Part shown: positions 25,372 to 34,940 of the stretch, in pieces
Layout of the letters: every line of letters starts with the position of its first letter
How positions within the stretch are numbered: position 1 is the first letter of the stretch
Origin: Candidatus Petromonas tenebris
Lineage (GTDB): Bacteria > Bacillota > Clostridia > Peptostreptococcales > Caminicellaceae
DNA: 64,000 bases
Direction of reading: 5' to 3'
Assembly: GCA_014236755.1 (NCBI GenBank)
Contig: JACCKY010000004.1
Location: 31,335-95,334, forward strand
Notes under the pieces: generated by a model
The model's input: only the letters and a program-made list of their open reading frames with translations
Told to the model about the DNA's origin: nothing
The model's database searches: none
Program-made: the position numbers and the translations under genes

Positions 25372-26667
25372 TTGAAAATAGATAGAAAAAAGATAGAAAG
25401 TATTATTGCAATATGTATAATAACAGTATTTAATGGACAGATATATATTAATCCTTTTTCCTTATGGTTTCGTTTTTCTTTTGCAGTTGTAGTTTTGCCG
25501 TTGCTACTTATATATTTTAAAAATGTGTCTGTGATAACTACAAGTTTTATTGTTGGATTTTGCATGGCCTTTTTTCGATCCTTTGTTTTTTATTTTTCTA
25601 ATGATTCAATGACGTATTCTAATATAATTGTACAGTTTATTCCGGTTTCATCATTTTATATAGTTTACGGTATTTTATTTAGTATTTTTAATATAAGAAA
25701 AAAAGTAGATAATCCCGTAAACTTTATACTACTTTTATGGATATGCGATAGTATTGGAAATATAGTAGAGGCAGCCATAAGAAATATTATGGAAAAATTC
25801 CCCTTTGAAAATGCAGTACTTGTAATTATTTTAATAGGTTTTATTAGATCTATAGTGATATATATTGTATATTATATGATATGTTACTACAAAAAAAGAT
25901 ATGAAAGGGAACAAAGTGAAAACAAATATAGAGAATTATTATTTTTTGTTTCTAAATTAAAAACAGAACTGTTTTTTCTTAAAAAATCAATAAACGATAT
26001 TGAAGATACTATGGAAAAATCATATGATTTATATGAAAAGATTGAGAATAGCAAATTGAAGGATGAAGCACTTAATATTGCAAAAAATATTCATGAAATA
26101 AAAAAAGATTATCAAAGAGTAGTGACAGGAATGAGCAAAACACTGCAAAATGTAAACAAATTGAGGAAATTCAAAATTTCAGAGATATTTAAAATAATTG
26201 AAGCAAATACTTGTAAATTAATTGATGAATCTAACAAAAAAATAATTCTCAAATTTAATGTAATTGATGATTTTTATACAAAAGAAATTTATCCCCTTAT
26301 TTCAGTATTAAATAATTTTATCATTAACTCTTTAGAAGCAATAGAAAATTATGGTGAAATAATTATTGATGTAAAGATTAATGGAGAATATGCTATTTTT
26401 TCTGTTACAGATAATGGCATAGGTATTCAGGAAGAGGATACATATTTAATATTTGAAGCGGGCTTTTCTACCAAGATTGACTATAAAACAGGAAAGGTTT
26501 CCAGTGGTTTAGGTCTTTCCCATGCTAAAAATATAGTTGAACAACATTTTGATGGAGTAATAAAATATTGTAGCCAATATAAAGAACTTACAAAATTTGA
26601 AATAACGATTCCATGTAGTAAAATTGTTTTCAAGGGGGGAAAAACAATTGAATTTTTACATAGTTGA
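25372..26667 (+). CDS. Membrane sensor kinase, GlnK(YcbA)-like
   Basis: 431-residue protein. The N-terminal 180 residues hold about six hydrophobic segments, followed by a coiled-coil region and a C-terminal HATPase domain (FIINSLEAIENYGE as N box, VTDNGIGIQ, then SSGLGLSHAKNIVEQH). A canonical phosphoacceptor His box is not obvious, as in the Spo0B/GlnK-type kinases. TTG at 25372 has GGGAG eight bases before it; an ATG at 25357 and a GTG-less upstream extension are alternatives. It overlaps its response regulator by 20 bases. Probable input is an amino acid such as glutamine or glutamate, from context. Confidence 0.8.
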   Translation: MKIDRKKIESIIAICIITVFNGQIYINPFSLWFRFSFAVVVLPLLLIYFKNVSVITTSFIVGFCMAFFRSFVFYFSNDSMTYSNIIVQFIPVSSFYIVYGILFSIFNIRKKVDNPVNFILLLWICDSIGNIVEAAIRNIMEKFPFENAVLVIILIGFIRSIVIYIVYYMICYYKKRYEREQSENKYRELLFFVSKLKTELFFLKKSINDIEDTMEKSYDLYEKIENSKLKDEALNIAKNIHEIKKDYQRVVTGMSKTLQNVNKLRKFKISEIFKIIEANTCKLIDESNKKIILKFNVIDDFYTKEIYPLISVLNNFIINSLEAIENYGEIIIDVKINGEYAIFSVTDNGIGIQEEDTYLIFEAGFSTKIDYKTGKVSSGLGLSHAKNIVEQHFDGVIKYCSQYKELTKFEITIPCSKIVFKGGKTIEFLHS

Positions 26668-27556
26668 CGATGATAAAGTTATAGTAAATTTATTAAAGAA
26701 AATAATACTTCAAAATAATCTTGGCGATGTAATAGGCATGTCATTTAGCGGGCAGGAAGCTTTAAAAGAAATACCAAGGCTAAAACCCGATATAGTTCTT
26801 ATTGATTTACTTCTTCCTGAAATAGATGGAATAAATATTGTTTCTAGAATAAAGTCTGAAGAGTTAAATATAAATCCATATTTTATAATGATATCTCAAG
26901 TAACTGCTAAAAATATGATATCTAAATCATATGAAAAAGGTATTGAGTTTTTTATACATAAACCTATAAATGCAATAGAAGTAATTTCTGTAATAAATAA
27001 AGTCAAGGAAATTATATTTATGTCTAAAATCATTAAATCCTTTGACAGTGCATTTAAAATGATGAATGAGTATCAAAATATTATTGGACGAAGTGAAATA
27101 GTTTTAAAAAAAGATCTATTTAAAACACGTATAAATAACTTGTTTGCAAAGCTAGGAATACTTGGAGAAGCAGGGACAAAGGATATATTAGAGATGCTCT
27201 TAATAATTGATGAATTACAAAACGATAATGAAAGATTTAATAAAAAATACAAGCTTTCTCAAATTTATAGCCGATTAAATAATAGATATATAAATGAATA
27301 CAAAATTGATTCTAATATATGGGCGATTGAGCAAAGAGTAAGAAGGGCTATCAACAAGGCTTTAAATAATATAGCCAGTTTGGGAATTGAGGATTATGGA
27401 AATGAAATTTATACAATGTTTTGTAGTACCCTGTTTGATTTTCAAGAAGTAAGAAAACAGATGGACTATATTAGAAAAAAATCAAAAACGAGTGGAAAAA
27501 TCAGTGTAAAGAAATTTCTCGAAGGAATTTTAGTGTTTATAAGGACGGAGTTTTAA
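26648..27556 (+). CDS. Response regulator with YcbB-type output domain (GlnL-like)
   Basis: 302 residues: receiver domain (acidic pocket VDDDK, phosphoacceptor Asp in VLIDLLLPEIDG, Lys in FIHKPI) and a C-terminal domain of about 170 residues containing KLGILGEAGTKDILEML and WAIEQRVRRAINKAL, which matches the YcbB domain of Bacillus GlnL. GlnK-GlnL in Bacillus activates glutaminase and glutamine transport genes. The next genes here are a glutamate/aspartate symporter and an aspartate racemase, likely targets. TTG start with AAGGGGGG eight bases upstream. Confidence 0.82.
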   Translation: MNFYIVDDDKVIVNLLKKIILQNNLGDVIGMSFSGQEALKEIPRLKPDIVLIDLLLPEIDGINIVSRIKSEELNINPYFIMISQVTAKNMISKSYEKGIEFFIHKPINAIEVISVINKVKEIIFMSKIIKSFDSAFKMMNEYQNIIGRSEIVLKKDLFKTRINNLFAKLGILGEAGTKDILEMLLIIDELQNDNERFNKKYKLSQIYSRLNNRYINEYKIDSNIWAIEQRVRRAINKALNNIASLGIEDYGNEIYTMFCSTLFDFQEVRKQMDYIRKKSKTSGKISVKKFLEGILVFIRTEF

Positions 27557-27610
27557 AAACTGTTTCAATATTTATTGAATCTAAATTACTGATAAGCATA
27601 GTAATTTTTT

Positions 27611-27730
27611 TATCTCACTTGTTATAATAATCCCACTTCTGGAAGTGGGAGATAGAGTAAGGAAGTTAGATAAAGTTTCACAATAATTTAGTAGGAGATA
27701 AAAAACCCCTACCAAATTGTTCAACTTTTA
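27611..27730 (+). repeat. Two-hairpin leader element, copy 1
   Basis: About 120 bases nearly identical to 29110-29230. It opens with TCTCACTTGTTATAATAA, then a perfect CCCACTTC / GAAGTGGG hairpin, the constant block GATAGAGTAAGGAAGTTAG, and a second AATTTAGTAGG / CCTACCAAATT hairpin. It lies upstream of the symporter gene in the sense direction. Its origin (leader RNA or mobile-element end) is open. Confidence 0.7.
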
Positions 27731-27843
27731 TGCATTGATATTTTATAAAATTCTGAATTCAACAAGTTTTTTTATGTCTGATATTGTCTGTTGTAGTCTT
27801 TCATCATTTAGTATTTAAATATATTTTATGAGGAGGGATTTAT

Positions 27844-29070
27844 GTGAAATTAACAACTAAAATTTTACTTGGGCTTGTAGCGGGGGTTATAGTTGGGTTA
27901 TTATTAGGTTCTGCCCCAGAAATTGCTACTACCTACATTAAACCAATTGGTGGACTATTTATTAATTTAATTAAAATGATAATAGTTCCTCTTGTATTGT
28001 CGTCACTTATAGTAGGAGCATCTAGTGTTGGAGATATAAAAACTTTAGGACGAATTGGCGGTAAGACAATTGCATACTACCTCCTAACCACAGCGTTTGC
28101 AGTTACAATTGGTTTGCTTCTAGGAAATTTTTTTCAAGCGGGAGTTGGACTTGAAGTGCCAATGTCTGCTGAGGTAACTGCAAAAGAGGCACCCTCATTA
28201 ATAGAAACACTTCTTAACATAGTTCCTAGAAATCCTATCAAAGGTTTAGTAGATGGAAACATGCTACAAATAATTACCTTTGCATTATTTTTAGGCATAG
28301 GTGCAACTACATTGCCTGATGAAAAAGCTAAACCATTTATAAATTTTTTTGATAGTTTAGCTGAAGTTATGTATAAAATAACATCGATAATCATGGAATT
28401 TGCACCCTACGGAGTTTTCGGATTAATAACACCGGTTGTGGCTACAAATGGTCCATCTGTACTAATACCTCTTATAAAGGTAGTTGCAGCTGTTTATATA
28501 GGATGTATACTTCATGCATCAATCGTATATTCCTCTGCTGTTAAACTGATAGCTAAAATAAGCCCTATAAAATTTTTCAAAGGTATACTTCCGGCTGCTG
28601 TTACAGCCTTTAGTACTTCAAGTAGTTCCGGAACATTACCTGTAACTATTAAATCTGTTAAGGAAAATATTGGTGTCTCTGATAAAGTAGCAAGTTTTGT
28701 TTTACCATTAGGAGCAACAATAAATATGGATGGTACCGCCCTTTATCAAGGGGTATGTGCATTATTTGTAGCACAGGTATATGGCATAGATCTAACTATG
28801 GGCCAAATGGCAACAATTGTACTTACTGCAACTTTAGGTTCGATAGGTACTGCTGGAGTACCAGGAGCTGGTCTTATAATGTTATCAATTGTATTAAAAT
28901 CTGTTGGACTTCCACTTGAAGGTATTGCACTTATAGCAGGTATTGATAGGGTATTAGATATGGCTAGAACTTCAATAAACGTTATCGGAGATGCCTCTGC
29001 AGCTACAATTGTTGCAGCAACTGAAAATGAGCTAAATATTAGCAACCAATTCAATGTAGTAGAAGAATAA
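27844..29070 (+). CDS. Dicarboxylate/amino acid:cation symporter (GltP/GltT-like)
   Basis: 408-residue member of the DAACS family that imports glutamate, aspartate or C4-dicarboxylates with Na+ or H+. Signature regions are FSTSSSSGTLPVTIK (serine-rich hairpin 1), LPLGATINMDGTALYQG (TM7 NMDGT motif) and GAGLIMLSIVL near the second hairpin. GTG start with an AGGAGGG ribosome-binding site. Flanked by a GlnKL-like two-component system and an aspartate racemase, so acidic amino acids are the likely substrates. Confidence 0.92.
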   Translation: MKLTTKILLGLVAGVIVGLLLGSAPEIATTYIKPIGGLFINLIKMIIVPLVLSSLIVGASSVGDIKTLGRIGGKTIAYYLLTTAFAVTIGLLLGNFFQAGVGLEVPMSAEVTAKEAPSLIETLLNIVPRNPIKGLVDGNMLQIITFALFLGIGATTLPDEKAKPFINFFDSLAEVMYKITSIIMEFAPYGVFGLITPVVATNGPSVLIPLIKVVAAVYIGCILHASIVYSSAVKLIAKISPIKFFKGILPAAVTAFSTSSSSGTLPVTIKSVKENIGVSDKVASFVLPLGATINMDGTALYQGVCALFVAQVYGIDLTMGQMATIVLTATLGSIGTAGVPGAGLIMLSIVLKSVGLPLEGIALIAGIDRVLDMARTSINVIGDASAATIVAATENELNISNQFNVVEE

Positions 29071-29109
29071 ATGTATAAATAAGTATTAAAATAATTAAGG
29101 TTCCGTTTT

Positions 29110-29230
29110 GTCTCACTTGATTATAATACTTCCACTTCTAGAAGTGGAAGATAGAGTAAGGAAGTTAGATAAAGTTTCACAATAATTTAGTAGGAGATAA
29201 AAAAACTACTACTAAATTGTTCAATTTTTA
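29110..29230 (+). repeat. Two-hairpin leader element, copy 2
   Basis: Same element as at 27611. The first hairpin is TTCCACTTC / GAAGTGGAA, with a base pair changed on both sides compared with copy 1. The second hairpin is AATTTAGTAG / CTACTAAATT. It lies directly before the racemase gene. Confidence 0.7.
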
Positions 29231-29249
29231 TATTAGGAGGAGGAAATCT

Positions 29250-29942
29250 GTGAAAAAGACTTTAGGAGTATTAGGTGGGATGGGACCTCTTGCAACGGTC
29301 TACTTTTTTGAAAAGGTAGTATTAAATACCGATGCAAACTGTGACCAGGAACATATACACATAATTATTGAGAATAATACAAACATACCTGATAGGACTT
29401 CGTATCTACTTGGAAAAGGAGATGATCCTGTTCCAGAACTGATAAGAACTGCTAAAAATTTGGAAAAACTAGGAGCAGAATATTTAGCAATGCCTTGTAA
29501 TACTGCTCACTATTTTTATGATGACATAGTAAGAGAAGTAAATATCCCTTTTTTAAATATGATTGAGGAAACACTTAAATATATTAAAGAAAAATATAAG
29601 GAAGAAAAGAAAATCGGCTTACTTGCTACAGATGGTACTCGAAAAATGGGAGTATATGATAGATATTTTAAAGGTTCAGGGATTGAATTAATTGCTCCTG
29701 AAGGTAAATATCAGAAAAATATAATGGACTTCATATATCGAATTAAATCAGATCTTAGAGCTGCAAAAATTGACGGCTTTAATGAAACGGTTCAATTCCT
29801 TAAAAATCAGGGAGTTAATGTGTTTGTACTCGGTTGCACTGAACTGTCATCAGCTTATTACCATTTTAATATAAAAGGTAGCTTTATAGACCCTATGGAG
29901 ATTTTAGCTAAGAAATGTATAAACTTTGCATTTGAGAAATAG
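29250..29942 (+). CDS. Aspartate/glutamate racemase family protein
   Basis: 230-residue cofactor-independent racemase. It starts KKTLGVLGGMGPLATVYFF and has both catalytic cysteines, in AMPCNTAHYF (first Cys) and LGCTELS (second Cys), the aspartate racemase pattern. GTG start with AGGAGGAGG a few bases upstream; an ORF extension upstream runs into the leader element and is rejected. Next to a glutamate/aspartate symporter, so it probably interconverts D- and L-aspartate for catabolism or wall precursors. Confidence 0.88.
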   Translation: MKKTLGVLGGMGPLATVYFFEKVVLNTDANCDQEHIHIIIENNTNIPDRTSYLLGKGDDPVPELIRTAKNLEKLGAEYLAMPCNTAHYFYDDIVREVNIPFLNMIEETLKYIKEKYKEEKKIGLLATDGTRKMGVYDRYFKGSGIELIAPEGKYQKNIMDFIYRIKSDLRAAKIDGFNETVQFLKNQGVNVFVLGCTELSSAYYHFNIKGSFIDPMEILAKKCINFAFEK

Positions 29943-29962
29943 AATTTATTGTTTTATCAGAA

Positions 29963-30015
29963 AACCCCTTAAGGTAGATTTTAATAGATTTTTATATTAT
30001 CTACTTTAAGGGGTT
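29963..30015. terminator. Convergent terminator hairpin
   Basis: AACCCCTTAAGGTAGAT pairs with ATCTACTTTAAGGGGTT, a 17-bp near-perfect stem between the convergent racemase and aminotransferase genes. Confidence 0.75.
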
Positions 30016-30058
30016 AAGTTGAATTTTTTACTTTTTTTAAATATTTATCTCATTTTAC

Positions 30059-31246
30059 CTAACTAACTGCATCTTCTATTCTTTTTAAGCCCTCTTCAAT
30101 ATTATCAAGGGAAGTAGCATAAGAAAGTCTAATATAATTATCAGCTCCGAAGCCTGATCCAGGGATAACTGCTACCTTAGCAGTATCTAGTAGATACTTG
30201 GCAAAGTCCATGGAGCTATTAATGTTAAAGCCATTAATAGTTTTGCCGATGTATTTAGATATATTAACCATTACATAAAAGGCACCCTTGGGCATTTTAC
30301 AGGATAAATCCTTCATTGAATTAATTTTTCCTACCATAAATTTTCTTCTTTCATCAAAGGCCTTGACCATTTCATTAATAGGTTCCTGATCACCTTCTAA
30401 GGCTTTAATGCTGGCGTATTGAGCAATCGTATTAGGATTAGAAGTAGCATGACTTTGAATATTTGTTACAATGTTTACAATTTCCTTATCAGCAGCCAAA
30501 TAACCTATTCTCCAACCAGTCATTGCGTAGGCCTTAGACATACCGTTTATAACTATTGTTAGCTTTTTAATTTCATCTCCAAGGGAAGCAATGCTCACAT
30601 GCTTTCCTTCATAAATCAATTTTTCATAAATCTCATCGGATATAACAAAAATATTATGTTTAACTGCTATTTCAGCAATTTCCTTTAATTCCTTTTCAGT
30701 ATAAACAGTACCGGTTGGATTGTTGGGACTGTTTAAAATAATTGCTTTAGTGTTAGCATTTATAGCTGCTGTTAAATTTTCTATATCATACTTGAAGGCA
30801 TCTTCTTCTGTAGTTTCAACAAAGACAGGTTTTGCATCCGCCATTTTAACCATTTCAGGATAGCTGACCCAGTAGGGTATCGGAATAATCACTTCATCTC
30901 CAGGGTTACATATGGCTTGGAGTGCATTAAATAGAGAATGCTTAGCTCCATTTGAAACCACAATGTTTTCAGGGGAATACTCCAGACTATTGTCCTTTTG
31001 TAATTTATTACAAATTGCCTGCTTAAGCTGAGGCAAACCCGATGAAGCAGTATAACCCGTAAGCCCTTTTTCAATTACTTCCATGGCGGCCTTCCTAACA
31101 TGCTCCGGAGTATTAAAATCAGGTTCACCGGCACCAAAACTTACTACGTCTATTCCATCTGATTGCATCTGTTTTGCTGTAGCAGTAATAGCTAATGTTA
31201 CCGATGGGGATATAGTCATATTCTTTTTGGATAGACAGATATTCAT
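30059..31246 (-). CDS. Pyridoxal-phosphate aminotransferase, class I (aspartate aminotransferase-like)
   Basis: 395-residue fold-type I aminotransferase. FGAGEPDFNTPEHV near residue 35, NSPNNPTGTVY near 170, and the Schiff-base lysine in MSKAYAMTGWRIGYLA near 235; the C-terminal substrate Arg lies in YIRLSYA. These fit the AspB/PatA group that works on aspartate and other amino acids. Start 31246 has AAGGAG nine bases before it; an in-frame ATG eight codons upstream has none. It follows the OadA-type gene on the same strand, linking oxaloacetate and aspartate. Confidence 0.9.
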   Translation of the reverse strand: MNICLSKKNMTISPSVTLAITATAKQMQSDGIDVVSFGAGEPDFNTPEHVRKAAMEVIEKGLTGYTASSGLPQLKQAICNKLQKDNSLEYSPENIVVSNGAKHSLFNALQAICNPGDEVIIPIPYWVSYPEMVKMADAKPVFVETTEEDAFKYDIENLTAAINANTKAIILNSPNNPTGTVYTEKELKEIAEIAVKHNIFVISDEIYEKLIYEGKHVSIASLGDEIKKLTIVINGMSKAYAMTGWRIGYLAADKEIVNIVTNIQSHATSNPNTIAQYASIKALEGDQEPINEMVKAFDERRKFMVGKINSMKDLSCKMPKGAFYVMVNISKYIGKTINGFNINSSMDFAKYLLDTAKVAVIPGSGFGADNYIRLSYATSLDNIEEGLKRIEDAVS

Positions 31247-31325
31247 AATACCAACTCCTTTCATTTTCAATTACCTTTAATTAATAGTTTACTTCTTTAA
31301 TAATATCATATTTATAAGTCGATTA

Positions 31326-32723
31326 TTATACTGCATAAACTTTTTGTTCAAAATTTACGCAGTGACTATCTATTTTATACTTTTCAGCACGTCTATACTT
31401 AAAGAAGTCTAAAGCTACCTGAGGGAATAGTGCATAGGATAATACGTCTTCTTCTTGTTCTAAGTACTCTTTTATCTCATTTCTTAAGGAGTTGAGCTGA
31501 GGCTTAATTAAATCTGCCGGTCTGCACGTAATAATTTCTTCATCCCCAATTATCTTTTCAACTATCTCTTGCTTAATAGGTACCGTAGGTTTTCCGTACA
31601 TTCCCTTTACATAGGCCTTTATTTCCTTTGGAACCATCTTATATCTTTCTCCAGTTATCACATTAAGAACAGCCTGTGTTCCTACCATCTGACTAGTTGG
31701 TGTAACTAGAGGAGGATAGCCAAGATCTTCTCTAACCTTTGGTACTTCCTTTAATACTTCATCGAATTTATCTAAGGCATTTTGCAGTTTCAATTGGGAA
31801 ACTAGGTTTGAAAGCATTCCTCCCGGTACCTGATAAATCAATGTATTTATATTTACACCTAGTACTTTAGGGTTTAACAATCCACTTTCTAGACTCTTTT
31901 CTCTTATGGGGTTAAAGTATTCAGCAATTTCATTTAATTTATCAATTTTAAGCCCGGTATCGTACTCAGTATTTTGCAGAGTTGCTACAAGTGGTTCCGT
32001 TGGCGGCTGAGATGTTCCCTGAGAAAAGGGTGATATAGCCGTATCTATTATGTCTACTCCAGCCTCGATGGCTTTTAAATAAGTCATACTAGCTAAACCG
32101 CTGGTGGCGTGGGAATGAAGTTCCAAAGGAACTTTAACTGCCTTTTTTAAAGCTGATACTAACTCGTAGGCATAATATGGAGTTAAAAGACCAGACATAT
32201 CCTTTATGCATATAGAATCAGCTCCCATGCTTTCCATTTCTTTGGCTAATTTTACATAGGTTTCTGTAGTATGGACCGGACTTATTGTATAGGAGATTGC
32301 AGCTTGGGCGTGAGCTCCTTCTTTCTTAGTGGTTTCCAAGGCAACTCTTAGGTTTCGAACGTCATTTAATGCATCGAAAATTCTTATTATGTCAATTCCA
32401 TTTGCAACTGCTCTTTTGACAAATTCTATTACTACATCATCAGCATAGTGTTTGTAGCCTAAAATATTTTGTCCTCGTAAAAGCATTTGTAAATTAGTTT
32501 TTTTAATTTTTTTTCTAATAGTTCTTAGTCTTTCCCATGGGTCTTCGTTTAGAAATCTTAAGGAAGCATCAAAGGTTGCTCCACCCCACATTTCTAGAGA
32601 ATGGTATCCAACCTCATCTAATTTTGGCAGAATAGGTATCATTTCTTCAGTTGTCATTCGGGTAGCTATTAATGACTGGTGAGCGTCCCTTAAAATGGTT
32701 TCCGTAACTTTTACTTTTGACAT
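31326..32723 (-). CDS. OadA/PycB-type carboxyltransferase subunit without a biotin domain
   Basis: 465-residue carboxyltransferase of the oxaloacetate decarboxylase alpha/pyruvate carboxylase B family. TETILRDAHQSLIATRM at the N terminus, the catalytic Lys in ICIKDMSGLL near residue 185, metal ligands in ELHSHATSG near 210, then the post-barrel conserved domain (NPKVLGVNINTLIYQVPGGM). It lacks the C-terminal biotinyl domain and its MKM motif, so it needs a carrier encoded elsewhere. Start 32723 has AAGGAGG upstream; a ten-codon extension is rejected. It could connect pyruvate and oxaloacetate, with the adjacent aminotransferase using the latter. Confidence 0.88.
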   Translation of the reverse strand: MSKVKVTETILRDAHQSLIATRMTTEEMIPILPKLDEVGYHSLEMWGGATFDASLRFLNEDPWERLRTIRKKIKKTNLQMLLRGQNILGYKHYADDVVIEFVKRAVANGIDIIRIFDALNDVRNLRVALETTKKEGAHAQAAISYTISPVHTTETYVKLAKEMESMGADSICIKDMSGLLTPYYAYELVSALKKAVKVPLELHSHATSGLASMTYLKAIEAGVDIIDTAISPFSQGTSQPPTEPLVATLQNTEYDTGLKIDKLNEIAEYFNPIREKSLESGLLNPKVLGVNINTLIYQVPGGMLSNLVSQLKLQNALDKFDEVLKEVPKVREDLGYPPLVTPTSQMVGTQAVLNVITGERYKMVPKEIKAYVKGMYGKPTVPIKQEIVEKIIGDEEIITCRPADLIKPQLNSLRNEIKEYLEQEEDVLSYALFPQVALDFFKYRRAEKYKIDSHCVNFEQKVYAV

Positions 32724-32865
32724 AATATACCTCCTTATCATTCTTACCAACATTTTATCAATGAATATTTTCTATGTACAGTTGTTGACTTAAGTGTTAT
32801 AATAACATTGATTTAATATGTTAATTTATTTTTGATTTTACTTAATTTTTTAAAGGGGGATAATT

Positions 32866-33294
32866 ATGGATGCAACTGACTTGAAGATATTAGAAATACT
32901 ACAGCAGGATGGGCGAATTTCAATGAAGGACTTGGGAAAGAAGGTTGGACTTACTTCACCGGCAGTTTCCGAAAGAGTTAAAAGGTTAGAAGAGAGCGGT
33001 GTTATAAAAGGCTATAGAGCTGTTGTTGATCCTCAAAAACTAAATAAAAATATAAATGCTTTTATTGATATTGCCATTAAAGCAGAAAATTACAAGAAAT
33101 TTTTGGAATTTGCACCGAATAAGGATAGTATAATTGAATGTCATCATGTAACCGGTGGAGACTGTATGACCATAAAAGTTATGGTAGAGAGCATGGAGGA
33201 ACTGGAAATATTGATAGATGAAATAAAAAAATTTGGCAATACTAAAACGTCTCTTATTCTGTCTACTCCAATTGAACATAAGATTATTGTATAA
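32866..33294 (+). CDS. Lrp/AsnC-family transcriptional regulator
   Basis: 142 residues: N-terminal winged helix-turn-helix (ATDLKILEILQQDGRISMKD then VGLTSPAVSERVKRLEESG) and a C-terminal RAM ligand-binding domain (about residues 65-142, with HHVTGGDCMTIKV). Such proteins respond to amino acids. It is divergent from the OadA-type gene with about 140 bases between the starts, a likely target. Ribosome-binding site AAAGGGGG. Confidence 0.9.
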   Translation: MDATDLKILEILQQDGRISMKDLGKKVGLTSPAVSERVKRLEESGVIKGYRAVVDPQKLNKNINAFIDIAIKAENYKKFLEFAPNKDSIIECHHVTGGDCMTIKVMVESMEELEILIDEIKKFGNTKTSLILSTPIEHKIIV

Positions 33295-33389
33295 AAATAA
33301 AACTGATAAATTAGCTTAATTCTCGACATATAGAATGATATAATTATGTTATAAAAATAACAAATTTAATAAATTTAGGAGATTTTTAT

Positions 33390-34199
33390 ATGTATATATT
33401 TTTTAATAATGAAATCATAAAAAGTGACTCAATCTGCATTTTACCAATAAGTGAAGGTTTTATGTACGGATATGGACTTTTTGAAACAATCAAGGTTGCG
33501 GGTGGAAAGATGTACTTTTTCCATGAACATGTTAAAAGATTATTAAAAGGTTGCCAAATACTTGATTTAAATTTTAACATTGATTTAGTTGACTTAGAAA
33601 AATACTGCTACGACTTAATTGATAAGAATAAGCTTTTTTCAGGGGCATTAAGGATTTCCTATTCCAAAAATAAAGAAGACTGTAACCTTTTAATATCTAC
33701 TCGTAATAGTATTTATCACGATGAAGATTATGAAAAAGGATTCAAGCTATGTTTTTCAGATATGAAAAGAAATCCTTATTCACCTCTTGTCAGGGTTAAA
33801 TCCAACAATTACATGGAAAATTTGCTGGCGAGAAAAAAAGCTAAAGATAGTGGATACGATGAAGCCCTTTTTTTTAATGTTCATGGAGAGATTTGTGAGG
33901 GAACAATATCCAACATATTTTTTGTAAAGAATGAAGGAATATTTACTCCGACTATAGAATGTGGGATATTATCTGGTATACTTAGAAGTAAAGTTATAGA
34001 AATAATAAATGAAAATAACCTGAAGATTGACATAGGTAGATATAAAAAAGATTTTTTATATGACTGCGATGAGATATTTATTACAAATTCTTTGATGGAT
34101 ATTATGCCGGTATCCCTTTTGCAAGATAAAAAAATGGATTTGAAAAGCAATAAAATAACAAGATTTTTAATGGAAGAATTAAAGAAATTATATGGGTGA
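33390..34199 (+). CDS. pabC: Class IV aminotransferase, probable aminodeoxychorismate lyase (PabC)
   Basis: 269-residue fold-type IV PLP enzyme. MYGYGLFETIKVAGGKMYFF near residue 25, the PLP lysine in VKSNNYMENLLARKKAK near 137, and EICEGTISNIFF near 167. The same fold serves D-amino acid and branched-chain aminotransferases, but position at the head of a folate operon supports PabC, which releases pyruvate and p-aminobenzoate from the PabAB product. Four bases overlap with the next gene's possible GTG. Confidence 0.82.
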   Translation: MYIFFNNEIIKSDSICILPISEGFMYGYGLFETIKVAGGKMYFFHEHVKRLLKGCQILDLNFNIDLVDLEKYCYDLIDKNKLFSGALRISYSKNKEDCNLLISTRNSIYHDEDYEKGFKLCFSDMKRNPYSPLVRVKSNNYMENLLARKKAKDSGYDEALFFNVHGEICEGTISNIFFVKNEGIFTPTIECGILSGILRSKVIEIINENNLKIDIGRYKKDFLYDCDEIFITNSLMDIMPVSLLQDKKMDLKSNKITRFLMEELKKLYG

Positions 34200-34204
34200 A
34201 ACAA

Positions 34205-34921
34205 ATGGATATATTAAATATATTTAATGGAAAAATTAAAGAAATTGTTTTTCAGGAAGAAGCATTGTGTCTCCTTTTGATAGGTGAAGGTGCTGAAATA
34301 GAGAGGAAAGATTTTAATCAGTTAAATGATATAGACCTTTTTGCTATCATTGAAGATATTAATGATTTTGAAAGAGAGGTATATGAACTTAAAGGAGTTA
34401 AATTTGATATATCCTATATATCACTAGAACTGCTTAAAAAAGGTGTATCGGAGAGATGGCCCTTTATAATAAACTCATTGCATAACTATAAATATATATA
34501 TAATGAAAGTGAAGAAATAGATAATCTGCTTAACAAAATAAGGCTTATATATAATTCAGGACCTAGACCTATGAAAATGAATGAGATTGACTACATTAGA
34601 TTTAAGCTATACCAAGAATATGACGACATGCTTGCTAGAAAGGAAGATAAATTAAACTTAATATTTTTAATGAACAACCTGTTCAAAAATATTTTAGTTT
34701 CTTATTTTCAGCTTCATAACCTGTGGGTGCCAAAGGACAAAAAGATTTTAGCTAAGCTACAGAAAATTGACTATAATTTCTATTGTCTATGCCAAAGATT
34801 TATTGGTGAAAGGGAAGTAGGCCAGAAACTGGATATGCTTTTAGAGATTATGAGTTATGTACTAAGGCCCTTTGGTGGAGTAATGAAGTATTGGAGAAGA
34901 GGAAAATTTCCTTTAAAATAA
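34205..34921 (+). CDS. Nucleotidyltransferase-like protein in the folate operon
   Basis: 238 residues. The N-terminal 90 residues look like a minimal nucleotidyltransferase: [15 protein letters not shown], then NDIDLFAI (paired Asp ligands) and [10 protein letters not shown] (third Asp). The remaining helical part ([34 protein letters not shown]) is unassigned. Such two-part proteins transfer nucleotides to small molecules or proteins. It sits between pabC and folE with tight spacing, but no folate step is known to need it. ATG at 34205 has GGGTGA just upstream; a GTG nine bases earlier is possible. Confidence 0.65.
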   Translation: MDILNIFNGKIKEIVFQEEALCLLLIGEGAEIERKDFNQLNDIDLFAIIEDINDFEREVYELKGVKFDISYISLELLKKGVSERWPFIINSLHNYKYIYNESEEIDNLLNKIRLIYNSGPRPMKMNEIDYIRFKLYQEYDDMLARKEDKLNLIFLMNNLFKNILVSYFQLHNLWVPKDKKILAKLQKIDYNFYCLCQRFIGEREVGQKLDMLLEIMSYVLRPFGGVMKYWRRGKFPLK

Positions 34922-34940
34922 ATTAGAAAGAGGGATATAT

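Noticed and set aside
31326..32723. Complete pyruvate carboxylase or complete OadA
   Set aside because: The biotinyl domain is missing and no biotin carboxylase lies nearby, so only a carboxyltransferase subunit can be claimed.
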